Part shown: positions 53,202 to 61,688 of the stretch, in pieces | Layout: each line of letters opens with the position of its first letter | Numbering within the stretch: position 1 is the first letter of the stretch | Assembly: GCA_000174895.1 (NCBI GenBank) | Contig: ACOK01000108.1 | Coordinates: 1-64,000 of the forward strand | Direction of reading: 5' to 3' | DNA length: 64,000 nucleotides | Origin: Ruminococcus flavefaciens FD-1 | Lineage (GTDB): Bacteria; Bacillota; Clostridia; Oscillospirales; Ruminococcaceae | Program-made: the position numbers and the translations under genes | Notes under the pieces: generated by a model | Database searches by the model: none | The model's input: the letters and a program-made list of their open reading frames with translations, nothing else | Told to the model about the DNA's origin: nothing

Positions 53202-53546
53202 ATGATCAGCTACGGAATGGCAAAGGCAAGAGCAATGGCAGGCAGAGACGACTGGAACGAGCGCGAGGCGATCAAGAGCGCGACGATCCTTTGGTACGAC
53301 ACCGAGGAGGAAGGATACGAACTGGAGATCGAGAACGAGGACGACCTCGACGCAGAGGACTTCAGGGCTTGGGTTGAGGAGAACTCCGACAGCCTTGCGC
53401 AGGAGGATGCAGCCGCAAACGGCACGACCTTCGAGGGCATCGAGGAGATCGAGTACGAAACCGAATGGATTGACGACGATGCCCTTTTTGACGAAGACTA
53501 CGCAGCCGCCTGCGAAAGCGAATGGGAATGGATGACCGGCAGATAA
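53202..53546 (+). CDS. Highly acidic accessory protein
   Basis: A 114-residue protein. By count 37 residues are Asp or Glu and 7 are Lys or Arg, an estimated net charge near -30. The acidic residues run through the whole length after residue 15, alternating with aromatic residues (WYDTEEEGYELEIENEDD, EWEWM). Such composition is typical of DNA-mimic proteins that block restriction or other DNA-binding enzymes, but no family was recognised. GGAGG lies 11 bases before ATG 53202. It has its own promoter. Confidence 0.72.
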   Translation: MISYGMAKARAMAGRDDWNEREAIKSATILWYDTEEEGYELEIENEDDLDAEDFRAWVEENSDSLAQEDAAANGTTFEGIEEIEYETEWIDDDALFDEDYAAACESEWEWMTGR

Positions 53547-53600
53547 GCCGGTCGCCCCACCGGGGCGGCACAGCGCGTTTCTGCGGCTCCTGTGGGCGGG

Positions 53601-53685
53601 CGTAAAGTACACAAACAAGCGAAAAAAACCACAGCGATCATTGTTATTACTCACACTTGATATATCCGCCGTTTAGAGTTAATAT
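53601..53685 (+). promoter_or_regulatory. Accessory-block promoter F
   Basis: TTGATA (53657-53662), N17, TAATAT (53680-53685). The box CGTAAAGTACACAA at 53601-53614 ends 43 bp before the -35. It drives the 53743 gene. Confidence 0.84.
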
Positions 53686-53742
53686 GTGTACAACGGAACG
53701 GGAAACCGAGCCGAAAACTACGAAAAAACGGAGGAAAACATT

Positions 53743-53982
53743 ATGTGGCATGAAGGTACGATTGGAGTTCCGAAGGGAGACGGCAAGTACACGGTCGTTC
53801 ATTACTGGGTGAAAGCCTACGACGCGGGCAGCCAGTACGGAATCGACGGCGGCAGGATCAGCAAGCTGACGCTGAAGATCAGCGGAGAGGTTGTTTACAA
53901 CTACGACCGGGGGCTGGATGTTCCGCCGCAGAACGAGGCAGCGGAAATGGCGCTGGCGATCTTGATGCACGAATACAACTAA
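53743..53982 (+). CDS. Small accessory protein (79 aa)
   Basis: A 79-residue protein: MWHEGTIGVPKGDGKYTVVH, then GIDGGRISKLTLKISGEVVYNYDRG and a C-terminal helix AEMALAILMHEYN. A compact beta-then-helix layout typical of small DUFs in gut phages; I cannot name it with certainty. GGAGG precedes ATG 53743. It is the last cassette before terminase. Confidence 0.7.
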   Translation: MWHEGTIGVPKGDGKYTVVHYWVKAYDAGSQYGIDGGRISKLTLKISGEVVYNYDRGLDVPPQNEAAEMALAILMHEYN

Positions 53983-53989
53983 AAACACG

Positions 53990-54020
53990 AAGGCGGCTAC
54001 CGGAGGGCAGCCGCCTTTCT
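53990..54020 (+). terminator. Rho-independent terminator closing the accessory block
   Basis: AAGGCGGCT pairs with AGCCGCCTT around an 10-base loop, followed by TCT. The TerL ribosome site begins right after. Confidence 0.75.
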
Positions 54021-54036
54021 CATGGAGGTGAGGCAC

Positions 54037-55638
54037 TTGCGAAAGCTGAAAGACTATACACCGACCAAGTTCATGGCGGAGGATTCCCATTATGACAAAG
54101 CCGCCGCTGACTACGCAGTCCGGTTCATTGAGTGCCTTGCCCACACAAAAGGTACATGGGCGGGAAAGCCGTTCGAGTTGATCGACTGGCAGGAGCGCAT
54201 CATCCGTGATCTGTTTGGCGTTCTGAAGCCCAACGGCTACCGCCAATTCAACACGGCATACATCGAAATTCCGAAGAAGAACGGAAAGTCAGAGCTTGCC
54301 GCTGCGGTCGCCCTGCTGCTTACCTGCGGCGACGGCGAGGAACGTGCCGAGGTGTACGGCTGCGCTGCAGACCGCCAGCAGGCTGCGATCGTATTCGATG
54401 TCGCCGCCGACATGGTGCGGATGTGTCCTGCGCTGAACAAGCGCGTCAAAATCCTGACCTCGCAGAAGCGCATCGTATACACGCCGACCAACAGCTTCTA
54501 TCAGGTGCTTTCCGCCGAGGCGTACAGCAAGCACGGCTTCAACATCCACGGAGTCGTGTTTGATGAGCTGCACACGCAGCCAAATCGAAAGCTGTTTGAC
54601 GTTATGACGAAAGGTTCCGGCGATGCACGAATGCAGCCGCTGTATTTTCTGATTACGACAGCAGGCACGGACACGAACAGCATCTGCTACGAGCAGCACC
54701 AGAAGGCGCAGGATATTCTGGAAGGGCGCAAGATCGACAAGACCTTCTATCCGGTCATCTACGGCGCTCCCGATGACGCAGACTGGACTTCTCCGGAGGT
54801 GTGGAAAAACTCAAATCCGTCCCTCGGTGAAACAATCGGCATGGACAAGGTTGAGGCTGCCTGCGAATCCGCCAAGCAGAATCCCGGCGAAGAAAACGCC
54901 TTCCGGCAGCTCCGTCTGAATCAATGGGTGAAACAGACCGTCCGCTGGATGCCGATGCACAAGTGGGACGCCTGTAAGGTTGATTTTGACGAATCGCTGC
55001 TGGAAGGGCGTGTATGTTATGGCGGTCTCGACCTCTAGTCAACGACGGATATTACCGCATTTGTGCTGGTGTTTCCACCGACCGACGAGGACGACCATTA
55101 TTATATTCTGCCGTATTTCTGGCTGCCGGAGGAAACGCTTGACCTGCGCGTCCGGCGCGACCATGTGCCGTATGACCTCTGGCAGCGGCAGGGCTTCCTG
55201 ATGACGACCGAGGGCAACGTCGTTCACTACGGCTTCATCGAAAACTTCATCGAGGAGCTTGGCACCCGTTTTAATATCCGGGAGATTGCCTTCGACCGCT
55301 GGGGTGCTGTGCAGATGTCGCAGAACCTTGAGGGGCTGGGCTTCACGCTGGTGCAGTTCGGTCAGGGCTACCGTGATATGTCGCCGCCGACCAAAGAACT
55401 GATGAAGCTGACGCTGGAGCAGAAGATCGCCCACAACGGGCATCCGGTTCTCCGCTGGAACATGGACAACATTTTCATCAAGCGTGATCCGGCGGGCAAC
55501 ATCAAGCCGGATAAAGAAAAATCCACCGAAAAAATCGATGGATCTGTTGCAACTATTATGGCTCTTGACCGTGCGATACGCTGCGGAAACGACTCCGGCG
55601 ACAGCATTTATGATGAGAGAGAATTGCTGATTCTTTAA
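54037..55638 (+). pseudogene. Terminase large subunit with in-frame amber codon
   Basis: A roughly 533-codon TerL of the HK97/Terminase_1 type: Walker A-like PKKNGKSELAAAVALLL, Walker B VVFDELHTQPN, coupling motif TTAGTD. Then LLEGRVCYGGLDL stops at TAG 55036-55038, and the same frame continues STTDITAFVLVFPPTDED through the nuclease domain (FDRWGAVQMSQ) to DERELLIL at 55638. Relatives read LDLSSTTDI here, so TCG to TAG is the simplest change. The ATPase part (334 residues) and nuclease part would be separate. TTG 54037 has GGAGG 7 bases upstream; ATG 54022 overlaps it. Confidence 0.9.
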
Positions 55639-56077
55639 CTTTAATATAAGCTGAACCACTAAAGACTAGGTTGTCACCTTCTTTAATACGGGAGGTGGAT
55701 GCACTACCATATCTGAGATGTTTTTTTTCAAACCATTCTGGAACATAAAATTTGATATGGGGATATTCATTTCTATACCATTCAATTTGTGATTTGGCAA
55801 AAGCTATAAATTTTGGATCTTTATGAAGTAGTTCAAGTTCTCTTCCTTTAAGTTTGCCGATCGTTTTTTTTCTTTCTTTGCCCTTAGGATAAACATCGCC
55901 GGTCCAAGCATCAAGTCTATATCCTTCTATAACAGAATGCGCATGAGGGACGGAGGGATGATCATCACTATCTCCAATCGTAAACTTCCAAGAACAGTCG
56001 AATAGCTTTACTCGAGGTGAATACATTGTAAAGTGACTTCTATGGTCTTTCTGTTTTATCCTAACTCTTTTTCTCAT
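55556..56077 (-). CDS. Cargo protein of unknown function inserted between TerL and portal
   Basis: Minus-strand, low-GC gene of 173 codons. It has a basic N-terminus (MRKRVRIKQKDHRSHF), then HPSVPHAHSVIEGYRLDAW, TGDVYPKGKERKK and a helical middle (ELLHKDPKFIAFAKSQIEWYRNEYPHI). The His-rich SVPHAHS followed by YxLDxxTGDVY recurs, as I recall, in uncharacterised mobile-element proteins. The last 27 codons are antisense to the TerL end, so the native C-terminus was probably replaced at the insertion. It has AAGGGGG before ATG 56077 and a consensus promoter. Confidence 0.65.
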   Translation of the reverse strand: MRKRVRIKQKDHRSHFTMYSPRVKLFDCSWKFTIGDSDDHPSVPHAHSVIEGYRLDAWTGDVYPKGKERKKTIGKLKGRELELLHKDPKFIAFAKSQIEWYRNEYPHIKFYVPEWFEKKHLRYGSASTSRIKEGDNLVFSGSAYIKVKESAILSHHKCCRRSRFRSVSHGQEP

Positions 56078-56099
56078 TTCAAAGCCCCCTTTGAAGGCT

Positions 56100-56129
56100 A
56101 TTATAACATACGCCCATAGAAAAAGTCAA
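56100..56129 (-). promoter_or_regulatory. Promoter of the 55556 cargo gene
   Basis: Minus-strand TTGACT (56124-56129) and TATAAT (56100-56105), spacer 18 bp. The first 12 bases, TTGACTTTTTCT, are the same as in the promoter of the 61962 cargo gene. Confidence 0.8.
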
Positions 56130-56147
56130 CCGAAAGGAGTGATGCAC

Positions 56148-57398
56148 ATGGGTATTTTCAGCGGACTGTTCCGGTCACGGGACAAGCCGAAGGACAGCTA
56201 CGACAGTCCGTCCTACAGTTATTTCTTCGGACGGACTCATGCAGGCAAGCGCGTCAACGACCGCACGGCAATGCAGATCATCGCAGTTTATGCCTGCGTG
56301 AGAGTGCTGTCGGAAGCGATCGCACAATTGCCCCTGCACGTTTACCAATACACTGATAACGGAAAAGAGCGAGTGCCGAAGCACCCGCTTTATTTTTTGC
56401 TGCACGATCAGCCCAATCCGGAAATGACATCATTCGTATTCCGGGAAACGCTGATGGCACACCTGCTGATCTATGGCAATGCCTATGCGCAGATCATCCG
56501 GAACGGCAGAGGTGACGTCATCGGACTGTATCCGCTGATGCCGGATAAGGTGCGTGTTGACCGTGACGATCGCGGCAGGCTCATTTACCGCTACAGCCGG
56601 TACGACGAACACAACCCGAATTTCAGGCAGCAGGGCGAGATCATTCTGCCGATGGAACAGGTTCTGCATATTCCGGGACTGGGCTTTGACGGTCTGGTCG
56701 GATACAGTCCTATTGCAATGGCGAAAAATGCACTCGGTCTGGCGGTCGCCTGTGATGAGTACGGCTCGTCCTTCTTCGCAAACGGTGCAGCGCCCTCTGC
56801 GGTGCTGGAGCATCCGGGCGTGATCAAAAATCCGGAGCGTGTGCGTGAGGCGTGGCAGCGGGCTTACGGCAGCAGCAATGCGCACAAGACGGCGATCTTG
56901 GAGGAAGGCATGAAATACACGCCGATCTCGATTCCCAACAACGAGGCGCAGTTCCTCGAAACACGAAAGTTCCAGATCGAGGAAATTGCCCGCCTGTACC
57001 GTGTGCCGCTTCACATGATCGGCGACCTCGACCATGCAACATTCAGCAACATCGAGCATCTGTCGCTCGAATTTGTAAAATACACCCTTGATCCGTGGCT
57101 GGTACGCTGGGAACAGGGACTACAGAAAGCACTTCTTTCCCGATTCGGAAAAGGGGCGCTATTTCATTAAATTCAATGTGGAAGGTCTGCTGGCGCGGCG
57201 ACTACGCAAGCCGTATGCAGGGCTATGCGACTGCAAGACAGAACGGCTGGATGTCCGCCAACGATATCCGTGAGCTGGAGGATATGAACGCAATTCCCGA
57301 AGAGGAAGGCGGCCAATCTGTATCTGGTGAACGGCAGCTTCACAAAGCTGGAGGACGCAGGCGCTTTCGCAGAGAAAGGAGAAAATGCAGATGAATAA
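56148..57398 (+). pseudogene. HK97-type portal protein with three frameshifts near the 3' end
   Basis: Residues 1-330 are intact portal: NDRTAMQIIAVYACVRVLSEAIAQLPLHVY, FRETLMAHLLIYGNAYAQI, VLHIPGLGFDGLVGYSPIAMAK, ATFSNIEHLSLEFVKYTL. After WEQGLQKALL the frame is lost near 57133-57141; FPDSEKGRYFIKFNVEGLL is in the second frame; RGDYASRMQGYATARQNGWM is in the third after 57191-57196; and NLYLVNGSFTKLEDAGAFAE returns to the first frame after 57311-57314, ending at 57398. Three +1 changes restore the frame, giving about 416 codons, the normal length. ATG 56148 has AAAGGAG 8 bases upstream. Confidence 0.9.
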
Positions 57399-58143
57399 GT
57401 TCTGGAACTGGGTACGCAATGAAGATACCGGCGCATCTGAGCTGATCTTCAACGGACCGATTTCGGAAGACACATGGTTCGGCGATGAAATCACGCCTGC
57501 CATGTTTCGTAACGAGCTTTCAAAGGTCAGCGGCGATCTCACCGTCTGGCTGAATTCACCCGGCGGAGATGTATTTGCGGCATCGCAGATCTATACGATG
57601 CTCCGCAACCACAAGGGCAAGGTCACAGTCAAGATCGACGGAATCGCGGCAAGTGCTGCTTCCGTTGTTGCAATGGCTGGCGACGAAACCTTGATCGCTC
57701 CGACGGGTATGCTGATGATCCACAACCCTTCGACTGTTGCTTTCGGCAATAAAGAAGCGATGCAGAAAGCCATCGAGCTGCTCGATGAGGTCAAGGAGAG
57801 CATCATCAACGCCTACGAGGAAAAGTCCGGTCTGAGCCGCAGCAAGATCGCCCGCATGATGGACGAGGAAACATGGCTGAATGCGAAAAAGGCGCAGTCC
57901 CTCGGACTGGTTGACGGCATTCTGTTCGCAGGCGGACAGCCGCAGCCGAAACCGGAGGAAGATGAACAGGACGAGGACGATGAAAATACACCGAAGCAGG
58001 ACGAGCCGAAGGAAGATAATCTGACGGCGATGTCCTATTCCCGTGCCGCTACGATGCAGAGCCTCATGCAGAAGGTCTCCGCCGAGCGCAGGGGTACACC
58101 CGTGGATCAGCTCATGAGTCGGCTGAATCTGCTGAAATACTGA
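57391..58143 (+). CDS. ClpP-type head maturation protease
   Basis: A 250-residue S14-like protease that cleaves capsid scaffold in HK97-type phages. GDLTVWLNSPGGDVFAASQIY leads to nucleophile GIAASAAS (Ser88) and MLMIHNPS (His111), with the acidic third residue downstream. The C-terminus is acidic and low complexity (EEDEQDEDDE) before a helical tail. ATG 57391 is 9 bases from AAAGGAG; it overlaps the portal end by 8 bases. Confidence 0.93.
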   Translation: MNKFWNWVRNEDTGASELIFNGPISEDTWFGDEITPAMFRNELSKVSGDLTVWLNSPGGDVFAASQIYTMLRNHKGKVTVKIDGIAASAASVVAMAGDETLIAPTGMLMIHNPSTVAFGNKEAMQKAIELLDEVKESIINAYEEKSGLSRSKIARMMDEETWLNAKKAQSLGLVDGILFAGGQPQPKPEEDEQDEDDENTPKQDEPKEDNLTAMSYSRAATMQSLMQKVSAERRGTPVDQLMSRLNLLKY

Positions 58144-58158
58144 TTGGAGGTATGTATA

Positions 58159-59364
58159 ATGACTATTCAGGAACTTCGTGAAAAGAGAGCGAAGGCGTGG
58201 GATACCGCCCGTGACTTCCTCGACAGCAAGAGACAGGCAGACGGTACGCTTTCCGAGGAGGACAGCAAGACCTACGATGCAATGGAGGTGACCATCGTCA
58301 ACCTCGGCAAGGAAATCCAGCGCATGGAGTGTCAGGCGGAAATTGAAGCGGATATGGTGAAGGCTACCACTTCTCCCATTCTGACTGCGCCTGCCGCACA
58401 GAACACCGAGCCGGAAAAGACCGGAACAGCATCTGCTGCATACAGCGATGCCTTCTGGAACAGCATCCGCAACCGCAACTGGATCGATGTGCGCAATGAT
58501 CTTCATGTCGGCACGGACACCGAGGGCGGCTATCTTGTGCCGGATGAATTCGAGCGCAAGCTCATCGAGGCGCTGGAGGAGGAAAACATCTTCCGCCAGA
58601 TGGCAACTGTTATCAAGACCAGTTCCGGCGATCGCAAGATTCCGATCGTCACATCGAAGGGCGATGCGGTCTGGATGGATGAGGAGGAGCAGTACACGCT
58701 TTCCGATGACACCTTCGGTCAGGCATCGCTCTCCGCATATAAGCTCGGCACGGCGATCAAGATCTCTGAAGAGCTTCTCAACGACAGCGTGTTCGACCTT
58801 CCGTCTTACATCGCCCGTGAGTTTGCCCGCAGAATCGGTGCAAAGGAGGAGGAAGCCTTCTTCATCGGCAATGGTACCGGTAAGCCTACCGGCATCTTCA
58901 ACGCCACCGGCGGCGCACAGGACGGTGCGACTACCGCAGGCGCAAGCATCACCTTCGATGATGTCATGGAACTGTTCTACTCGCTCCGCAGCCCGTACCG
59001 CAAGAAGGCTGTGTGGGTGCTGAACGACAGCACTGTTAAGGCGCTCCGCAAGCTGAAGGATGGCAACGGCAACTACATCTGGCAGCCTTCTGTTGCGGCA
59101 GGTGTTCCCGATACGATCCTCAACCGTCCATACAAGACTTCCAGCTATGTTCCGGAGATCAAGGCGGGTGCGAAGTGTATGGCATTCGGCGATTTCAGCT
59201 ACTACTGGATTGCTGACCGTTCCGGTCGTACCTTCAAGCGCCTGAATGAGCTGTTCGCAATGACCGGTCAGGTCGGCTTCCTTGCAATGGAGCGTCTTGA
59301 CGGCAAGCTCATTCTCCCCGAAGCAATCAAGACACTCAAGGTCAAGAGTGGCAGCGGTGCATGA
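58159..59364 (+). CDS. HK97-type major capsid protein
   Basis: A 401-residue capsid protein. The N-terminal 100 residues are a helical scaffold/delta domain (ELREKRAKAWDTARDFLDSK) ending at about 115, the expected protease site, then the fold: GTDTEGGYLVPDEFERKLIEALEEENIFRQ, IPIVTSKGDAVWMDEEEQY, FARRIGAKEEEAFFIGNGTGKPTGIF, WVLNDSTVKALRKLKD. ATG 58159 has GGAGG upstream. Base composition is like its neighbours. Confidence 0.96.
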   Translation: MTIQELREKRAKAWDTARDFLDSKRQADGTLSEEDSKTYDAMEVTIVNLGKEIQRMECQAEIEADMVKATTSPILTAPAAQNTEPEKTGTASAAYSDAFWNSIRNRNWIDVRNDLHVGTDTEGGYLVPDEFERKLIEALEEENIFRQMATVIKTSSGDRKIPIVTSKGDAVWMDEEEQYTLSDDTFGQASLSAYKLGTAIKISEELLNDSVFDLPSYIAREFARRIGAKEEEAFFIGNGTGKPTGIFNATGGAQDGATTAGASITFDDVMELFYSLRSPYRKKAVWVLNDSTVKALRKLKDGNGNYIWQPSVAAGVPDTILNRPYKTSSYVPEIKAGAKCMAFGDFSYYWIADRSGRTFKRLNELFAMTGQVGFLAMERLDGKLILPEAIKTLKVKSGSGA

Positions 59365-59633
59365 TCACTCTGGCTGAGACGAAAAACTATCTTCGTGTGG
59401 ATCATACAGAGGATGACAAGCTCATCCTCTCGCTGATCGACACTGCCAAGCGGCTGGTGCAGGACGTCGGCAGAATGGACGAGCAGGCACTTGCGGTCAA
59501 TGAGGAAACCACCCGGCAGGCTATGCTGTATACTGTTTCTTACCTCTATGAAAACCGCAACGGTGCTGACTACCACAAGCTGACGCTGACGCTCCGGGCG
59601 CTGTTATTTGCGCAGCGTGAAGGGGTGATCTGA
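59361..59633 (+). CDS. Head-tail connector (gp6-like)
   Basis: A 90-residue helical protein of the HK97 gp6/YqbG-type: MITLAETKNYLRVDHTEDDKLILSLIDTAKRLV, QAMLYTVSYLYENRNG. It forms the adaptor ring below the portal. The ATGA overlap with capsid implies translational coupling. Confidence 0.88.
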   Translation: MITLAETKNYLRVDHTEDDKLILSLIDTAKRLVQDVGRMDEQALAVNEETTRQAMLYTVSYLYENRNGADYHKLTLTLRALLFAQREGVI

Positions 59634-59986
59634 TGGAGATCGGAACGCTGAATCAGCGCATCGCCTTTCTGGAACACAGCACGAAGATAGACGGCATCGG
59701 CAACCACAAAGCCCGGTGGGAGGAAGCCTTCTCCTGCTGGGCTGCCGTGTCCGTAAAGACATCGACGGAAACGACCGAGGCTGGCGTGACGCAGGAAGTC
59801 GTATCACTGGAATTCACTGTCCGGCAGACACCCGATACCAAGCGCATCAATACCACCACGCACAAGCTGCGTTTCCGTGGTCTGGTGTATGATATCAACG
59901 GTGTGCTGCCGAATTATAAATCACTCGACTATATGAAGATCACGGCAGGTACACGAAAGGCTGGTGAGCAGGATGACTTCGATTGA
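59633..59986 (+). CDS. Phage head closure (head-tail adaptor) protein
   Basis: A 117-residue protein of the SPP1 gp16-like stopper family: MEIGTLNQRIAFLEHSTKID, WAAVSVKTSTETTEAG, LEFTVRQTPDTKRINTTTHKLRFRGLVYDINGV. One-base overlap with the gp6-like gene. Confidence 0.9.
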   Translation: MEIGTLNQRIAFLEHSTKIDGIGNHKARWEEAFSCWAAVSVKTSTETTEAGVTQEVVSLEFTVRQTPDTKRINTTTHKLRFRGLVYDINGVLPNYKSLDYMKITAGTRKAGEQDDFD

Positions 59987-60341
59987 CGATATGGCGGCGG
60001 AGATCATGCGAGGACTGACGGAATATGCAGACCTTGCCGATACCGCCATGAAAGCTGCTGTGAAAAAGACAGCAACCTCCGTCAAGAAGGAAATCTCAGC
60101 CAATGCTCCGAAGCGCAGCGGCAGGTATCGCAAGAGCTGGACGACCAAGAAAACGCGGGAGAACAGCCATACACTCGAAATGACCGTTCACTCGAAAGAC
60201 CGCTACCAGCTTGCGCACCTGCTTGAAAAAGGTCATGCAAAGCGGAACGGCGGACGTGTATCCGGCAAACCGCATATCGCTCCTGCGGAAGCGCACGGCG
60301 AGAAAATGCTCACGCAGCTAATCGAGGAGGCGCTGTCATGA
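59973..60341 (+). CDS. HK97 gp10-like tail component
   Basis: A 122-residue protein with the gp10 family pattern: a helical start, KKTATSVKKEISANAPKRSGRYRKSW and LAHLLEKGHAKRNGGRVSGKPHIAPAE. It connects tail and head. An alternative GTG start at 59964 would add three residues. Confidence 0.88.
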   Translation: MTSIDDMAAEIMRGLTEYADLADTAMKAAVKKTATSVKKEISANAPKRSGRYRKSWTTKKTRENSHTLEMTVHSKDRYQLAHLLEKGHAKRNGGRVSGKPHIAPAEAHGEKMLTQLIEEALS

Positions 60342-60655
60342 CCTATGAAGAAATCAATGAAATGATGCAGGAGATCGGGATGCCGTTCGCCTATCATCAT
60401 TTTGCCGAGGGCGAGTCTCCGAAACCGCCCTTCGTTATTTTCCTCTCTCCCGGCGAGGATACCTTCGGTGCGGATAATCTGATGTATCACAGCTTCAAGC
60501 AGCTTGATATTGAACTGTATACAGATGAAAAGTCGCCCGACATGGAAAGCCGTGTGGAGGAAGTGCTGACGCAGCACAATATCTATTACACGAAAACTGA
60601 AAGCTACATCGAGAGCGAAAAGCTCTACGAGGTGCTTTACGAAATGGAGGTATAA
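60338..60655 (+). CDS. Probable tail terminator/completion protein
   Basis: A 105-residue protein: MTYEEINEMMQEIGMPFAYH, PPFVIFLSPGEDTFGADNLMYHSFKQLDIELYTDEKSPDMESRVEEVL. Size, position between gp10-like and tail tube, and the FVIF..LDIELYT beta pattern fit a tail completion protein. Four-base overlap with the previous gene. Confidence 0.75.
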   Translation: MTYEEINEMMQEIGMPFAYHHFAEGESPKPPFVIFLSPGEDTFGADNLMYHSFKQLDIELYTDEKSPDMESRVEEVLTQHNIYYTKTESYIESEKLYEVLYEMEV

Positions 60656-60657
60656 CA

Positions 60658-61296
60658 ATGGCACTGCAGAAAAACAAGGTGAAGTTCGGTCTGAACAAGG
60701 TTCACTGGGCAAAGATCACGGCATGGTCGGACGACGGCGTTCCTACCTTTGCAACGCCTGTGCGCCTGCCCGGTGCAGTTTCCCTGAGCATTGACGCAAA
60801 CGGCGAGAATGAGAATTTTTATGCTGATAACAGCGTTTATTATGTCATCAACAACAACGCAGGCTATGACGGTGATCTGGAGGTCGCTCTCATCACGACT
60901 GACTTTGCAACGGCGATTCTCGGTGAACAGCTTGATGCAAAGGGAGTTCTGGTGGAGCGCAATGATGCGGAGACATCGCAGTTCGCACTCATGTTCGAGT
61001 TCGACGGAGACAAGAACCACATCCGTCATGTGCTGTACTGCTGCTCTGCGTCCCGTCCTGCGACTGAGGGCGAGACTACCGAGGAAAGCAAGTCCGTCAA
61101 GACGGAAAAGCTCTCCCTCAAGGCATCGGCGCTGCCGAACGGTCTGGTGAAGTCCAAGACCTGCGAAAGCACCGACCAGACAACCTACGACAACTGGTAC
61201 AATGCTGTGTATATGCCGACTGCTGCAACCAACAACACCGGCACACGTTCCACAACGACCAAGTCCGGCGGCACTGCTGCGGCAGCGACTGAGTAA
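60658..61296 (+). CDS. Major tail protein (phi13-like)
   Basis: A 212-residue tail-tube protein: NKVKFGLNKVHWAKIT, GAVSLSIDANGENENFYADNSVYYVINNNAGYDGDLEVALITTDFA, LMFEFDGDKNHIRHVLYCC, a tube-fold pattern of the phi13 family. The Thr/Ala-rich C-terminal tail may be surface exposed. GGAGG precedes the ATG. Confidence 0.9.
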   Translation: MALQKNKVKFGLNKVHWAKITAWSDDGVPTFATPVRLPGAVSLSIDANGENENFYADNSVYYVINNNAGYDGDLEVALITTDFATAILGEQLDAKGVLVERNDAETSQFALMFEFDGDKNHIRHVLYCCSASRPATEGETTEESKSVKTEKLSLKASALPNGLVKSKTCESTDQTTYDNWYNAVYMPTAATNNTGTRSTTTKSGGTAAAATE

Positions 61297-61307
61297 GGGG
61301 GTACAGT

Positions 61308-61688
61308 ATGGCTATTAAAAAAACGATCACCGTTGACGGTATCGAGGTTCCATTCAAGGCGAGTGCCGCTGTGCCTCGCCTTTACCGTATCAAGTTCCGC
61401 AGGGACATTTACAAGGACTTTGCCGCCCTTCAGACTTCTGTGCAGGATGGCGACGAGGAAGGTTCTACCCTCGATATCGAGAGCCTTGAGGTGTTCGAGA
61501 ATATCGCATACATCATGGCGAAACACGCTGATCCGGAGAACGTCCCGGACAATCCGGACGACTGGCTCGAAGCATTCAACACATTCTCCATCTACGAGGT
61601 GCTGCCGCAGCTCATTGAACTGTGGGGACTCAACGTGGAGACGCAGGCGGAATCTAAAAAAAACATCGCAAAACTGACCGCCCGATGA
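61308..61688 (+). CDS. Tail assembly chaperone (gpG-like)
   Basis: A 126-residue chaperone for the tape measure. After an N-terminal beta part (KKTITVDGIEVPFKASAAVPRLYRI) it is helical. Eight consecutive A bases at 61656-61663 near the 3' end allow -1 slippage into the 61685 frame, making the longer gpGT-like product as in lambda. GGGGG lies 8 bases before the ATG. Confidence 0.88.
   Translation: MAIKKTITVDGIEVPFKASAAVPRLYRIKFRRDIYKDFAALQTSVQDGDEEGSTLDIESLEVFENIAYIMAKHADPENVPDNPDDWLEAFNTFSIYEVLPQLIELWGLNVETQAESKKNIAKLTAR
61656..61664 (+). promoter_or_regulatory. Programmed -1 frameshift site of the tail chaperone
   Basis: The stretch TCTAAAAAAAAC (A-run 61656-61663) precedes the gpG-like stop by about 25 bases. 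A -1 slip reads SKKKHRKTDRP and enters the downstream chaperone frame at MTTPLF. Tail chaperone slippage is conserved in long-tailed phages. Confidence 0.75.

Noticed and set aside
54037..55638. Genome-wide TAG recoding in the phage
   Set aside because: Only terminase has an internal TAG; the other phage genes are open without it, so a nonsense change is more likely.
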